From: Telopea speciosissima
Taxonomy: Eukaryota; Streptophyta; Magnoliopsida; Proteales; Proteaceae
Reading direction: 5' to 3'
Assembly (NCBI RefSeq): GCF_018873765.1
Contig: NC_057925.1
Span: 78,927 to 142,926 of the forward strand
Length of the DNA: 64,000 nucleotides
A program made the translations under genes and the position numbers. The notes under the pieces are model-generated. The model saw nothing but the letters and a program-made list of their open reading frames with translations. It was not told where the DNA came from and did not search any database. Position 1 is the stretch's first letter; each line of letters begins with the position of its first letter. This document shows positions 11,198-22,662 of this stretch, one piece after another.

Positions 11198-12015
11198 CTT
11201 CTCCAGCTGATCCAATTGATCGGGATCGGAAAGAGGGTGAGGGTAATTCTGCCCCTCCAGGAGTTCTGCAGATGATGGTGATCTGTACCGTATCTGTCCG
11301 TTCCCAGGAGCCTTCAAAGAGGGGGTTTCCTGTAGAGACTCCAGCTCTGTTCTTTTTTCTTAAATATTTAATATTTAATATTTAAATTGATCGACCGAGA
11401 GATCGGTGGGTGGATCTGCCGGAGGGATAGCGGGGGTAGTGTCGGGACTCGGGAGGGGGTTAGTGCCAAAGAGAGAAAGAAGAGAATTCAGAAAAAAATT
11501 GGGTTCACTCGAAGTAGATTTAGAAGTTGATAAGAGAATGAACTCACGAACAAAAATTAGGCGAAATTAAAAAGAATAAAGCTATAATTATAAATCAACC
11601 AAGCGTCGTTGCAGCAGGAGAATTTGGAAGGTCGTTTTGCATTTTGAGCCTTTGCTCGTCTCTGCAACGACTGCTGCCGACGACTCGGTCGGTCGACCTC
11701 TATCCAGTGAGACTTGACCCTGCAGTCTGCACGCACAAGCAGCTGCACTGAAATGAGGCGGGAGGGATACTCCGTGAAGAAAACGCACTATTTTGCCAAA
11801 ATTTATAAGGTTCTATATCCTCCTGTTCCTCGTTTTTGGCCAATTCTGGCTAATTTCCAACCAATATAAAGTTGACCGTCGAAGACCAATTCGATGGGCA
11901 ACCCTTTCCTTAATTTTTTTGTTAAACCTTTGCTTATTTATATGTACAATCAAAATTCATATGTCCGTGTTTCACCAAAAAAAAATTCATATGCCCATGG
12001 GAACACGAGCAAGCG
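11198..12015. other. Apyrase 5' region and upstream DNA
   Basis: From 11,198 to about 11,350 the minus strand stays open in the apyrase frame (for example PSSAELLEG and [10 protein letters not shown]) with no ATG, ending at an upstream TAA. It could be 5' UTR, part of an upstream exon (possible acceptor CTCTACAG near 11,330), or a start lost by mutation. Further out lie an AT-rich tract at about 11,362-11,386 and G-rich sequence. I see no other gene. Confidence 0.4.
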
Positions 12016-12728
12016 AGTCCAGATCCTCTCCAACGACATTGCAGAGGATTCTTCTCCAATGACCCTCTAGTAATGCCACGTTTGATATTAATTCACAAAG
12101 AATGAATTTTGTCCGATACAATCAATCTTTGTCGAAACTATAGTGGTATCATATCAGTTTTGCAAGTCACCAATACCTGATCCGATACTGTACCCTAAAA
12201 CCAAGGGTATCGCAGGTCATCGATCCCAATTACCAATCAGGATTTTAGTAATTGGTTTCGGTTTCTATCGATCCTGATGAATTAGATTTATCCCTGCTTC
12301 CTTAAAAAAAAATTAAGATTTTTTTTTATATTTTTACCCTTGTTTATAAACCGGTCCATCGATACGGGATCGGCCAGGAATTGGTATTGGTCTCCACCTA
12401 TACTGATACGAATCGGCTAATCCGATACCGATTCTTCAAACCATGATCTTGATATTGTGTTCATACCGTACTGGTGAAATGGTACAGACAAAGGCTAAAA
12501 TAGTTTTAAAAAAAAACTAATATTTTTAAAAAAATCAAGGATAAACTTGTCCGATATGATCGATTCGTGTCGATATCATGCACTACGAGAGAGAAATTTA
12601 AGATTAAAGTAAAAAAATATGGGAAACAGAGTGAAGGCTCCGTGATTTGATATCAAATGTGGCATTAGGAGAGGGTCTTTGGAGAGGAATCCTCTTCAAT
12701 GTCATTGGAGAGGATCCGAACTCCAAAC
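12016..12728. mobile_element. Inverted-repeat DNA element (MITE-like, ~75-bp TIRs)
   Basis: The left arm starts GAGTCCAGATCCTCTCCAAC and the reverse complement of the right arm starts GAGTTCGGATCCTCTCCAAT. Similarity extends about 75 bp to GTAATGCCACGTTTGATAT and CTAATGCCACATTTGATAT. The roughly 560-bp interior is rich in TCGAT/CCGATAC words and has no ORF of note. A target duplication is not certain (CAAGCG versus CAAGTG flanks), so the superfamily is open; long TIRs would suit a Mutator-like element. Confidence 0.75.
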
Positions 12729-12937
12729 AAGTGGACGTGGACGTTGAAGTATGCTTAAATTTATGCTTTTACTTTCTCGTCTCTTAAGGATTAAGAAAAA
12801 GATTGAGTAAATAGTTTGGTCTTATTACAAGCAACCTCCTGTTGTTTGAACAATTACATGGACCACTCTTGGACTATGGTGTCATGTTGGGGTTTACAAG
12901 TAACCCTAGTCCAATCCAATCCGTTTAGTTGGAAGTT

Positions 12938-13704
12938 TTTTTTTTTTGATGGGCAAGAAAAAAAGATTTATTAAAAGCAAACTTTCGTTCCACAAGACGA
13001 GTGTACTATAGGGTTATACCAACGAAATCGCACAGAAGTAAAGTTATCAATGGCTTCAGCAAGGGTCAGATACCGACTTAACATGTTCCAAGGTATTCTA
13101 CTAGTGTTAGATGGACGTAAAAAGGTAAGAAGTTCTTCATTGCAACACCAAATTTCTTTGATATAGATGTGTTCTTCCAGTGCGCGTTGCCAACCTTCCT
13201 TGAGGCCAAAAAGTTCTACCTCTCTACCATCCTGTATGGTCAAGCCACCTGCATTTATTAGGAAATTCTTTCCATCTATCAAAATACAATAAGTTCACTG
13301 AGCTATTTTTAGACCAGGTTCAAAAATTCCTGCGACCATTAAAACAAGAAAATCCAAACCATCATTAGTAGTTAGCGTTAGAAGTGTAGAGTGGTATGTG
13401 TGTAGTGGGGGTACCAATATATGAAGCCTTTGTGGAGGGGGGTGAAGGTTTAACTCAACAATCCATCGGGAAAGATTATAGATGACCAACATAGGGTCAA
13501 CCTTGCCCGCATTTAAAACAACATCGTTCCTTACAACCCAAATATAATAACAAGTGATCATGAAAACAGAAAAATAAAAAACCAACTTAAAAATTGTTTA
13601 TCAAAGGCCTTCAAGCCCAGGAAAGCTTCACACAAATGGATAAGAGATGGAGCAGAGAAATGCTCAGTTCTCAATCCCAGTGGGCCAGAAGCCCAAATAC
13701 GTTA
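12938..13704 (-). mobile_element. 5'-truncated LINE (L1-type), minus strand
   Basis: It is bounded by an 11-bp target duplication AGTTGGAAGTT (12,927-12,937 and 13,705-13,715). On the minus strand it ends in a poly(A) (T run at about 12,936-12,949). Two broken frames, 13,585-13,295 and 13,282-12,971, encode the LINE region before and within the C-terminal RNase H-like domain (YYIWVVRNDVVLNAGK, then LFGLKEGWQRALEEHIYIKE). The frame changes and lost Asp residues show it is inactive. Confidence 0.8.
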
Positions 13705-13715
13705 AGTTGGAAGTT

Positions 13716-15057
13716 GGAACTTTTAGTTGAAGCTAAACATTCATAAATGGCTATATTACCCTTTATTACTGTAGTTTTATCCTTTTACCCTTGCATTATA
13801 AAACCCAAACACATCTCCTCAACCTTCCATCATTCCAACAATCCAACCTCATCTTCCTCTATCTCACCTCTTTCCTCTCTGCCAACTTGTGTACACATCT
13901 TCCCGCCATCTCCAACGATCTGCGAGGAGCTCCACTCTCCAATCCGATGATCTTTGAGCTACGATCATTTTTGTTGAATGGCTCTATGAACATTTTGTTG
14001 AATAACTCTGTGATCGAGCTACAAAAATTATGAATGGCTGCCTCTGTTCTATTTGCCTTGTCTATCACAAAGATCATAGAGCCGTTCAGGTTTCATACTC
14101 TTCACCTTTTTTATCTTTCGGGTCATTTGGGATTAGGAAAAGGGGTTTTTTTTTTATTATCTCATATTTAGGTATTTAAACTCAATCTTGAATCTCAAAA
14201 GGGTTTAGCATTAATGGGGTTGCTCTATTTTCGCCATTACATATAAGGAGGTCAGACCTCAGTGTTAGAGTCGTGTTCCTTAACGAACACGCTCAGCCTA
14301 GGCCAACCAAACACTTGTGAGGTTTGAAAAGGACTAGAATACCTAAATTAACGTTAAAATAGTCACAAATCGATTTATGCCTATAAACTCACACCAATAA
14401 ATAGGGTATAATTAGTTAAGTCCACAAGAAATCTAACACCTTTTCGTGGAAGTTTATATCAATAATTTTTTTTCTCTTCCCTCCCCCCCCCCCCCCCTTC
14501 CCCCAAAAAAAAGGCAAACCAGAAAGGAGAAAAATTTACTTTTCCACAACAGTAGACTTTCAAAAGTCAAGATGCAAGTCTGCTCCAGCCATTAATGAAT
14601 TATATAGAAGACGGTGAAAATAAAACCTTAAATTCGATTCCTTCCCCTTTTGGTCCCTGAATTCTTTGTTTTATTTTTTCTTTTAAAGAATTATAAGTAT
14701 TACGTTGGAGCTGGCGTGGATAATGATCCTTTTTCGAATTTCTTTGTTCAAAGGTGTTTTCTGACCGAGAGTTTGCCCCTACGCCATGCGGGGTGTGTAG
14801 GGCCAATGGAAATGCACGAGAAAACATCTACCAAGTTGAAATTTCTACCTTTCTTTGGTCCGGGGGTGGTTATTGTGTGTCTGGACATAGGAACTGCATT
14901 CCCAGATACAGTCCCTTTTAGCTTTTTCCTTCTTTTTCTTCTTCATTTGTTAGTAATTATAGTTGCCTAGTCAGGTGGTGTGCACCAATGCGGGGCGAAA
15001 ATTTTAACACCCCTGTGTGGGGTCAGGAGTGCAGAACCGACTCCTCTCCAACCTACC
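13716..15057. other. Intergenic, no gene recognised
   Basis: Only short frames are found. The stretch contains a C homopolymer of about 15 bases (14,483-14,497) and AT-rich tracts. A TTTTATTATC-type AT run lies near 14,150. Nothing here translates to a known family. Confidence 0.5.
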
Positions 15058-15281
15058 CCCGAGCTAGACATCGTCCGGCATAGTAACAGATGTCGGCACT
15101 TGACCAATATGCCATTCAAATGGCGATAACAAATGAAGCAAATCTGAGCATGGTGCACATGCGATGGAGAGAAGGATTTCTTAATTTTGAAATCCTCATT
15201 TTCAACTTGGGGTACTGTTCGATTACACTTAAATCCACATGTCGACATCTCTGCTGCCGTGCTGGACGATGTCTAGTTCGG
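15058..15281. mobile_element. Small MITE with ~37-bp inverted repeats
   Basis: The left arm CCGAGCTAGACATCGTCCGG...CAGATGTCG (15,058-15,094) pairs with the right arm CGACATCT...GGACGATGTCTAGTTCGG (15,243-15,281). The two inner CGACATC motifs also pair. The total is about 224 bp with no coding capacity. It could fold into a long hairpin if transcribed. The target duplication was not resolved. Confidence 0.6.
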
Positions 15282-15766
15282 AGATGAGCCGAATCCCGAG
15301 AGCGCCAGGGCAACGCCATCAGGTAACTTTCTTTTTCCCATATTTCATTTCGGCTTATGCTAATACAAGATGATAAAATCTGAAACGGTTTCCTGAACTA
15401 CTAGAAATACGAAATATTACTGTGGGTGGGGATGGCGATGGGCCCCTCTCGTGTGCCCAACATGGAAAGGATTGATCTTTTCGGCTTTTCTCCTTTTTCT
15501 CACAATTTTTTTCAAACTGAAATAGCTGGGAAACCACACGGCTCGATCACAACAAAAATATATATATATATATTATGCTTCCTCAAAAGCCAACTGGACA
15601 ACCAATAATACTAACCCCATGAGAAGCTTCTCTGGGAAGTGCCTTGGTGCCCACGGATCTTACGCACCCAGAAACCATCCTCCCCTGCTATTTAACTCAT
15701 CTTCCTTGCCTATCTTCTTCTTCCCTTAACTGTTCCCTCTTTTTAGCAGAAATAACAATCCAATTA

Positions 15767-15806
<40 letters not shown>

Positions 15807-15813
15807 GAGAGAG
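15767..15813. repeat. Compound (CT)n(TA)n(GA)n microsatellite in NAC 5' region
   Basis: A CT run, a TA run and a short GA run follow one another and form a near-perfect palindrome. The tract lies about 90 bp before the NAC start codon, so it may be in the 5' UTR or core promoter. The TA run could supply TATA-like sequence. Confidence 0.85.
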
Positions 15814-15899
15814 GTAGCCAGGTTTGCAATATTAGGATTGTATAGAATCTTTAGGGTAATAGATAGGATTTGTACAGGGAATTTAGTGGTGTAATTACC

Positions 15900-17836
15900 A
15901 TGGCCAAAGTTTCGATGCTAACAAAAGAAGAAGACTGTACAGAATTGCCTCCTGGTTTTAGATTCCATCCCACGGATGAAGAGATCATAACCCATTATCT
16001 TTCACAGAAGATCATGAATTGCAGCTTTAGTGCAAGAGCTGTAGGCGAAGTAGACTTGAACAAGTGCGAACCCTGGGACTTACCAAGTAAGCACGATCGA
16101 TCGAGCCCAGCTTATTGATCATTTTGATACCTTTTTTTAATTTTATATATATATTGCAGGATTAATAATTCCTTTCTTCCATTTTGATTTTTTCTATCAT
16201 ATATATATACTCTCAATATATATGTTAAAGTTTAACAAATTATTAACTTAGATGATGATTGATTGAAATCCAATTACTGTCGTTGTGTGCAGAGAAGGCG
16301 AAGATGGGAGAGAAGGAATGGTACTTCTTCTGCAAGAATGATAGAAAATACCCGACAAGCATGAGAACGAACAGAGCAACAGAAGCTGGATACTGGAAGG
16401 CTACCGGAAAGGATAAAGAGATATATAAAGGATGCAATAATATTAATAAAGGTTCCCAGCAGCAGCAGCTCGTTGGGATGAAGAAGACCCTCGTGTTCTA
16501 TGGAGGGAGAGCTCCCAAAGGTGAGAAGACCAATTGGGTCATGCATGAATACAAGCTCCAAGGCAAATTCTCTTATCACAACAACATCCCTCCTAAAACT
16601 GCTGCTGCCGCCTTACCCGCCGCGGCCAAGGTAAATTAATTAAGAAGACAATTTTACTGTCGTAGTCCTTTAGTTTAATTTGCTTTCGATCTCTTCTTAA
16701 TTCTTTTCAACCCTTTACGTGAAAGTTCAATCGATCTTTCATCAGTTTTCGGATGGATGATGAGAGATTTCGTAAGTATGCCCCCCCCCTCCCCGATCCC
16801 CGATCCCTCCCCTTTTAATTTCTCTGTGTTTCTGTCTCTGTTGTCCCTGTCTAGATTAAAAAGTAAACTTTAATATTAAACTTAAAAAGAGAACAATAAA
16901 TATTAATAATCCATACGTGTACGATTGCAGGATGAATGGGTCGTGTGTAGAGTGTTTCACAAGAACACAGGGGCCAAGAGAAGCCCAATTAATATTCCAA
17001 CTGACCTACTGAGAATGAACTCTTTCAGTTTTGTTGATGATCTATTATTAGATTATTCTCCGTCGTTGGCACCTCTCTTGGATTTCCCTCACCTCAATAA
17101 CACCGACCGACCTGACGATGAGGAAGACGTATTGATCATGAACAACACAGCATCAACAACAATAACAACAACAAGAGCATCCTCCCAATGTTCCACTGCT
17201 ACTACTACTCATAATTTCTCCTACTGCTCCACAGCAGGAGGAGGAGGAGGAGGAATGGTGGGTCGTCATGATCAACAAGAAGATCACAAGAGCTTAATTC
17301 ACCAACAACAGGGGAACTCCATTTACTACACTATGCCTCCTCATCATCTTCATGAAATTCCTGATCCCCAGCAAAGTCCTCATCTCTTTACCTTTCATCA
17401 GCAAGGATCTTCTTCGAACATTTCAAGTCGCTTATTGCACCAGCTGGGTGATCACGACAGCAACATTAATAACAATTCATCATCAATGATTCCATGCTTC
17501 CCGAGCGCTTCTTCTTCTTTAGGCTTCCATGGTCCCGACCAGCATCAGGCAATATTCTTAAGAAGCGCCGGCCTAAAGAAGCAGTGTAATGTCGAGCAGT
17601 TCTCTAACCAGTCCACCACCATGGTCAGCGTTTCTGATCAGGATACGGCCAGGTTGAGCACCGATATGAACACCGACATCTCCTCATCAGTGGTTTCCAA
17701 CCACATGCATGACCACCTCGGAAGCAACAAGTCATCCAACGCGGATATTGCAATTGATGATGGCACTTCTTCTTCTCTTCCTCCTTCAGGAGCACCACCC
17801 GTCGAGGATTTGGTTGACTGTCTGTGGAACTACTGA
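15900..17836 (+). CDS. NAC domain transcription factor (NAM/CUC/ORE1-like group)
   Basis: Nuclear plant-specific DNA-binding regulator, 476 codons in three exons: 15,900-16,086, 16,293-16,630 and 16,931-17,836. Introns have GT/AG ends in the usual NAC positions (after EPWDLP and before DEWVVCRVF). Subdomain A is [19 protein letters not shown] from residue 16, [33 protein letters not shown] through [34 protein letters not shown] and [20 protein letters not shown] at about 176-186. The C-terminal half is low-complexity (Ser, Asn, Gln/His, a Gly run), typical of an activation region, and ends in DCLWNY. The ATG at 15,900 is chosen because it gives the normal short N-terminus. All conserved residues I can check are present, so the gene looks functional. 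The exact orthologue cannot be named from sequence alone. Confidence 0.93.
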
Positions 17837-18309
17837 AAGAAATTAAGAAATGCCGCCTTGTATTTATTTATAGTAATACGTACATACGTATTGTATTTTT
17901 TTTTTGATAAACTACATACGTACTGTATAGATTTCATAAAAAGAGCGTACAGATTTGATTAATTAGCTAGTCTTTTTTTTTTTGGTAAGGGATTAATTAG
18001 TTAGTCTGGTCATTTAATTAGTATGTACTAGAGAGTTTAGGAAGGGAAGGCAGCCTGCAGTGCTGTGATAATACTCATATATGTATACTCACTCTCTCAT
18101 TCTCATCTTGACTTTTCTCCCTTTTCGATCACGCTTTGTGTGTGTGTGTGCGTGTCGATAGGAATTCCATCATATTCCCTTGGACTTGGGGTGTGGAATC
18201 TCCATTGGAGAAACCTAACGTGTTTGTGAATCGTTGCGAAGCTTGCGACATCTGAGTTCGTGCGGATCAATGCGTAGGGCAACCAGATCCTTTCCATTGC
18301 GTGGAAATT
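17837..18309. other. NAC 3' flank
   Basis: AT-rich sequence with TATTTATTTATAG near 17,860, T runs at about 17,897 and 17,972, and a short GT repeat (18,137-18,152). The polyadenylation region of the NAC gene is expected here. No further gene is seen. Confidence 0.4.
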
Positions 18310-20046
18310 TACATCGAGGTAAGCTTAAACCAATGTCGTTTCATTTTAATAAAGACAAAGAGGAGAGAACAACACAAGGCCACATGAGGATATAAAAACA
18401 AGGCATGGACCACAAATTCATCAACAAAGCCACAAAGAGGGCAGGGGGGATGTGGACAAACCGCTACTAGTGAGGTTTTGAAAAACTACCAAGTTGTTGC
18501 TACAAAATCACCATACGAAAAGCTTAAGTTGGGAGGAATGTCCAGTTTCCAAACCTTAGCCTAAAGAGGATTTGGGGTAGCAGGACCACTTAGCCTCGCC
18601 AGCAAGGAGGAATGCAGCCTAAGAAAGTAGGCAGAGCACACTGAAGCTATGCCATCTTTTGCCGGAAACCAAAGGCACTCAGAGTTTGATGTGTATGATT
18701 GTAAAGGAATTTGCGCAATGGATTTGGATTTTGAGGGAGAAAACAACGCATATAATGCTTTAAATTCCATTTATTATACTATGATTTAACAAATCCGACA
18801 CCATTGTAAAGGAGGTGGACTGGGGGCACTGAAAATGCAACCACCCACTAAAGAGGGAATCCAAGGGTCAGTAGAAATGTGTACTGAGGAGCCATTGTCA
18901 ACCTGTCAATGAAGACCCCTCAAGAGGATTTCAATAGAATTTTTAAGAGACTCCTCCAAGCCCAAGAGCAATTGGATCAGGCCAAGTAAGGGAAATATCT
19001 ATGCTTCAATAGATGACCCCATATAGAATTAGGGTTATAAAGGAGATGCCAACATTGCTTTGCTAATACAATAACATTAAAAGTTTGGATGCCACGAAAA
19101 CCCAAGCTCCCATGGCATTTACTGTGGCAAAGTTACTCTAGCTATACAAATATGTACCATTACTCGAGTTATCCTTCCACCGAAATTGGTGCATAACCTT
19201 GGTGATATCGTGACACAATGAAGTGGGAAGTAGAAACATAGACATCGCATAGGCTGATAAACTAGTAGCCACAACTTAATAAGAATTTCCTTTCCTGCAA
19301 CGAAGAGAAGGGAATGTTGCTAGCCCATTAATCTGTTCTATCAAGGATGACCAAGAAAAGGTCATGCTTAATGCACCCTAAGGTTGTTGGCAAACCAAAG
19401 TATTTTCCATGGGAACGAACAATACAAAAGTTACCAAGGTATTTTCCATGGGGACGAACAATACGAAAGTTCAAAAACATAGCCAAAATATTATGAGCAC
19501 TACTCGAAACACGTGCACTAAAGACGATACTTGATTTATTGAAGTTTCTTTCTTGTCACTGAGGCATGGCAGTAGGTATTTAGAAAAGAGATAATGACAT
19601 CATTCTCATCGAGCATGGCTTAGCAAAAATTAGACAACATTAGCAAACAAGAAGTGCGAGATACGAGGGCTGGTCTACTAATTCATAAGCCCATAATGGA
19701 TTTGATTGCCTTAGCCTGGAGCAAAAGTCTAGAGAATCTATCTTGGCACATGATGAACAAATAAGGGCTTAAAGGGCATTCTTGGCGAAAGCCACACTGA
19801 AGAGTGACCCTTCAGACAATGAAACTTCTTGTAAGTTCCAGTTCACCCATATAGGATCAAAACTCAATTTAAGTAAGACATGCTCAAAGAAACTCCAATC
19901 AAGCTTATTGTAGGCTTTCAACGGTCCAACTTCATGGCCATAACCCAGATTTTGCTTGGCTATTATTCATGTAGTGTAGGAGCTCATGGGCAATATACAT
20001 ACCATTAGCTATGGCCCATGATGAAATAAAAGCACTATGGAACGGA
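18310..20046 (-). mobile_element. LINE (L1-type), reverse transcriptase 3' half, minus strand
   Basis: Minus-strand translation with many stops gives plant L1-type RT sequence in order: AFISSWAIANGMYIAHELLH (around 20,030-19,975), KLDWSFFEHVLLKLSFDPIW (around 19,900), a block matching the segment after the RT thumb (INGLATFPSSLQERKFLLSC, around 19,320), then degenerate zinc-finger/RNase H-side sequence to about 18,310. The 5'-ward continuation lies at 21,808-22,084 across a solo LTR. It is a dead copy. Confidence 0.78.
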
Positions 20047-20051
20047 CTAAC

Positions 20052-21802
20052 TGTTAGTCAAATAGTAGTCCATAGGATCATCTCCATGTTGATCATGGCT
20101 AAAACCTATGGTTGAATTTATCTGGGTTAGCCCATGGTCTCCCATGGTACCCTAGGACAACCAATTATAAACCAATTAGGGTTTTACACCTCCTGGGTTA
20201 ACCTATGGTTGCCCATGGGTGCCCTATTTAATTTTAGGGTTGCCCATGGTCGCCCATGAGAATCCTGGTGTAACCCGGTGTAACAAACCATTACCCAATC
20301 CTTCTCTTCCTTGTCCCATAAAATTATGGGATCCCTAAGAGAGAGCAAATTCATCTCTTTTCCATCTCATGGAAAGAGGGATCCATCCCATACCCGAATG
20401 CGCAGTGGAAAGAGAATGATTCGGGTTTCTTTCACATCCCATGAATAATCATATAATTAAAACAAGAGGAATTAACAAGAATTTATTAACCTAATGAGCC
20501 TCAAGTGTCGTTGCTCCTCCATTAGACAGTGGTTTTTCCTCCAACGAGCACACCAGATAATCAAATCTGAACCTCCAATGGTGCAGCCAAGGTTCTCCAA
20601 GTCAATTTTAGATCTTCTTCTTCAAATCTTCAAGCATAGATCTGGGTTTCCAAAACCTTAACTCTCAAAAGCTAGAGAGAGCAAGAAGAAGGAAAGAGAA
20701 GAGATCAAGAGAGAGAGAGAGAGGGGGGAGTACCCAAAAACGTACAAGCCTCTCCCCCTCCACGTTTTAGGTTGTTTATATAATAATGTTTTTTTTTAAA
20801 TTTAAAACCCTATTTTGAATAAACCCAGTGAGAGTCTGTTTCTGCCTTTCCTCTTTGACTTGAACCTGTTTAAACCTGATGGGCTTCTAATTGATGAAGA
20901 AGTAGAATCTAATAGAGAATAGTTTAATTAATTATTCATTTTATATTTAATGGATAAATTATAAATTGCACCATATCCAATAAATTAAATAAATAAATAA
21001 TTAATTAACAGATTCTAATTATATCCTCACATAATAATTAATTATTATGTACCAACCCACCACTAATCAACACCATCACTATGGAATCTAGGGTATATAC
21101 ACTAGTATTGCCAAACCCCATTCCATAGTACATGTCCATATAAGAGTGTATATGTATATGATCGGGTCCCGCAAAACTCGATAAAACATTTTAATTAAAT
21201 AACTACATTTAATCTATCATTTTATGTAAAATAGGTTTTGCAAAAATCATTTCCAAAACGGCATTGGATCCAGATTCCGATCCAACCATTTACAGACAAC
21301 TTCAATCTTGGTGTTCCCCAATCGGGCAGTGGTGACCATGTTGAGTAACTCCTTCACTTACAAAATGTTTGCACATTCTCAGAACACCGGCTTTGACTCA
21401 CTTGAGTCTCAGTCATTGATGAACTAAAGAATGCGGTCACATTTTGCAGTGACAGGGTCCTCTCAGGTACAGGGTCTCGGTTACACATGTCTATCCTATC
21501 CTACATTTGACAGTAATACATGTGGGAATCGACAAAGTAGATTCTTCGTCAATGCACATCATTATGCACACTCGCATTCGTACCCCGACATCAACATGTC
21601 TAGGCATACCCAATGCGATGACCATATGATAAGGGTGCCCAGCCCAAACCCTAGTCATGACTACCATTTTAAGTAAAACTTACGAATACATAATGCTCAA
21701 AAAGTTTATATCACATGTGATAATATTAAACTAAATTGTATAAAAGGTTCAATACAAAGTAAACTAGATCGAACTGGGTTTGATGGACACATAAATCCAA
21801 CA
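20052..21802. mobile_element. Solo LTR, 1.75 kb, inside a LINE
   Basis: It starts TGTTAG, ends CCAACA, and is flanked by a perfect 5-bp duplication CTAAC (20,047-20,051 and 21,803-21,807). Removing it and one CTAAC rejoins the LINE reading frame exactly. There is no internal coding region, primer-binding site or second copy, so this is best read as a solo LTR left by unequal recombination. Orientation cannot be fixed. A full element of a coding-poor family is less likely. Confidence 0.82.
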
Positions 21803-21807
21803 CTAAC

Positions 21808-22084
21808 AAGGGAATCTAAGATTGGTTTAAACCTATTAACTAGACATTTTGCTATTACTTTATAGGCAACTGAACAAAAGGCTAATGGGACAGAGGTGTC
21901 CCATCTCTTCATGGTTTGATCGCTTGGGAATAAGGACCAACACAATTTTATTTAAGTCTCGGAGCATGAAGCCATTAGTAAAAAAACGTTGGATTGCAGA
22001 TACAAGATTACACTTAACCGTTCCCCATTGGTATTGATAAAATTTGGCAAGCATTCCGTTAAGACTAGGAGTCGTCACTGCGTT
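21808..22084 (-). mobile_element. LINE RT segment, upstream part of the 3' half
   Basis: Minus-strand frames encode GMLAKFYQYQWGTVKCNLVS, then LRDLNKIVLVLIPKR, and after a frame change YKVIAKCLVNRFKPILDS. These match the L1-type RT entry segment (PDG..A.FY, LIPK, YKI.AK.L.NRLKP). The start at 22,084 coincides with the point where LINE homology stops at 50,375, so the two pieces appear to be one insertion split by everything between. Confidence 0.78.
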
Positions 22085-22623
22085 TGGTTGCGTAAATCTC
22101 TGGGATGTACACATGAATCTGAATTTTTAAACCGTTTGATTGGAAAAACGAATTTACCTTCCAGAGATTCATCATTTCACACTAAAAAGTAAAAATCTTG
22201 AGATTTGAGGTGAAATCCAATTTGACTCACAAATTTACACAAGGGTATAAAAGGCAATGAATCTTGAGATTCGTACAAATAATCGTGAAAATCTCTCTCT
22301 CGCAGAGCTCTCGTCTAGAATCTGAGCGTCCAGCTGGCAGCGACCTGCCACAGAAGCTCAAGCACATCCCTGCAAATCACGATTGTTGCCATTAAAGTGA
22401 GGTTCATGGCCTTCAAACATGGGATTTATGAAGGAGAAGAGGAATGTATCTCAGGCAAGGTAGTGATTTTGTTCTGAAGAGTGAAGCTCACTCTCATCCC
22501 TATGATTTTAGCAGTCGTTTCAAACCCTAAAATCTACAGGTAAGTCCATGGGGTTCTTCAGTTTCGTGGAAAGAAGGAGTTACAGAGTATCCCGAGGGGA
22601 AAAGAACGAGTTGCAGGTATTCC

Positions 22624-22662
<39 letters not shown>

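Noticed and set aside
10832-11275. 147-codon plus-strand frame over apyrase exon 1
   Set aside because: It is the complementary-strand shadow of a well-conserved exon, with acidic low-complexity translation and no family match.
11195-11317. Apyrase start placed at 11,317
   Set aside because: The codon there is TTG, not ATG. The first true in-frame ATG is at 11,197, which also gives an N-terminus of the usual APY1/2 length.
14483-14497. Poly-C tract as a functional i-motif site
   Set aside because: It is a single homopolymer with no second C run spaced to form the structure and no nearby gene start; similar C runs at 16,781 and 61,369 look like ordinary simple sequence.
15870-15899. NAC N-terminal extension from 15,870
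   Set aside because: It would start at TTG. The ATG at 15,900 gives the normal short lead into LPPGFRFHP.
17480-17510. miR164 target site in the NAC C-terminal exon
   Set aside because: MIPCFP at the corresponding place resembles the target-encoded PCFS peptide, but I count about ten mismatches over 21 bases with mismatches on the seed side, so regulation by miR164 is not supported.
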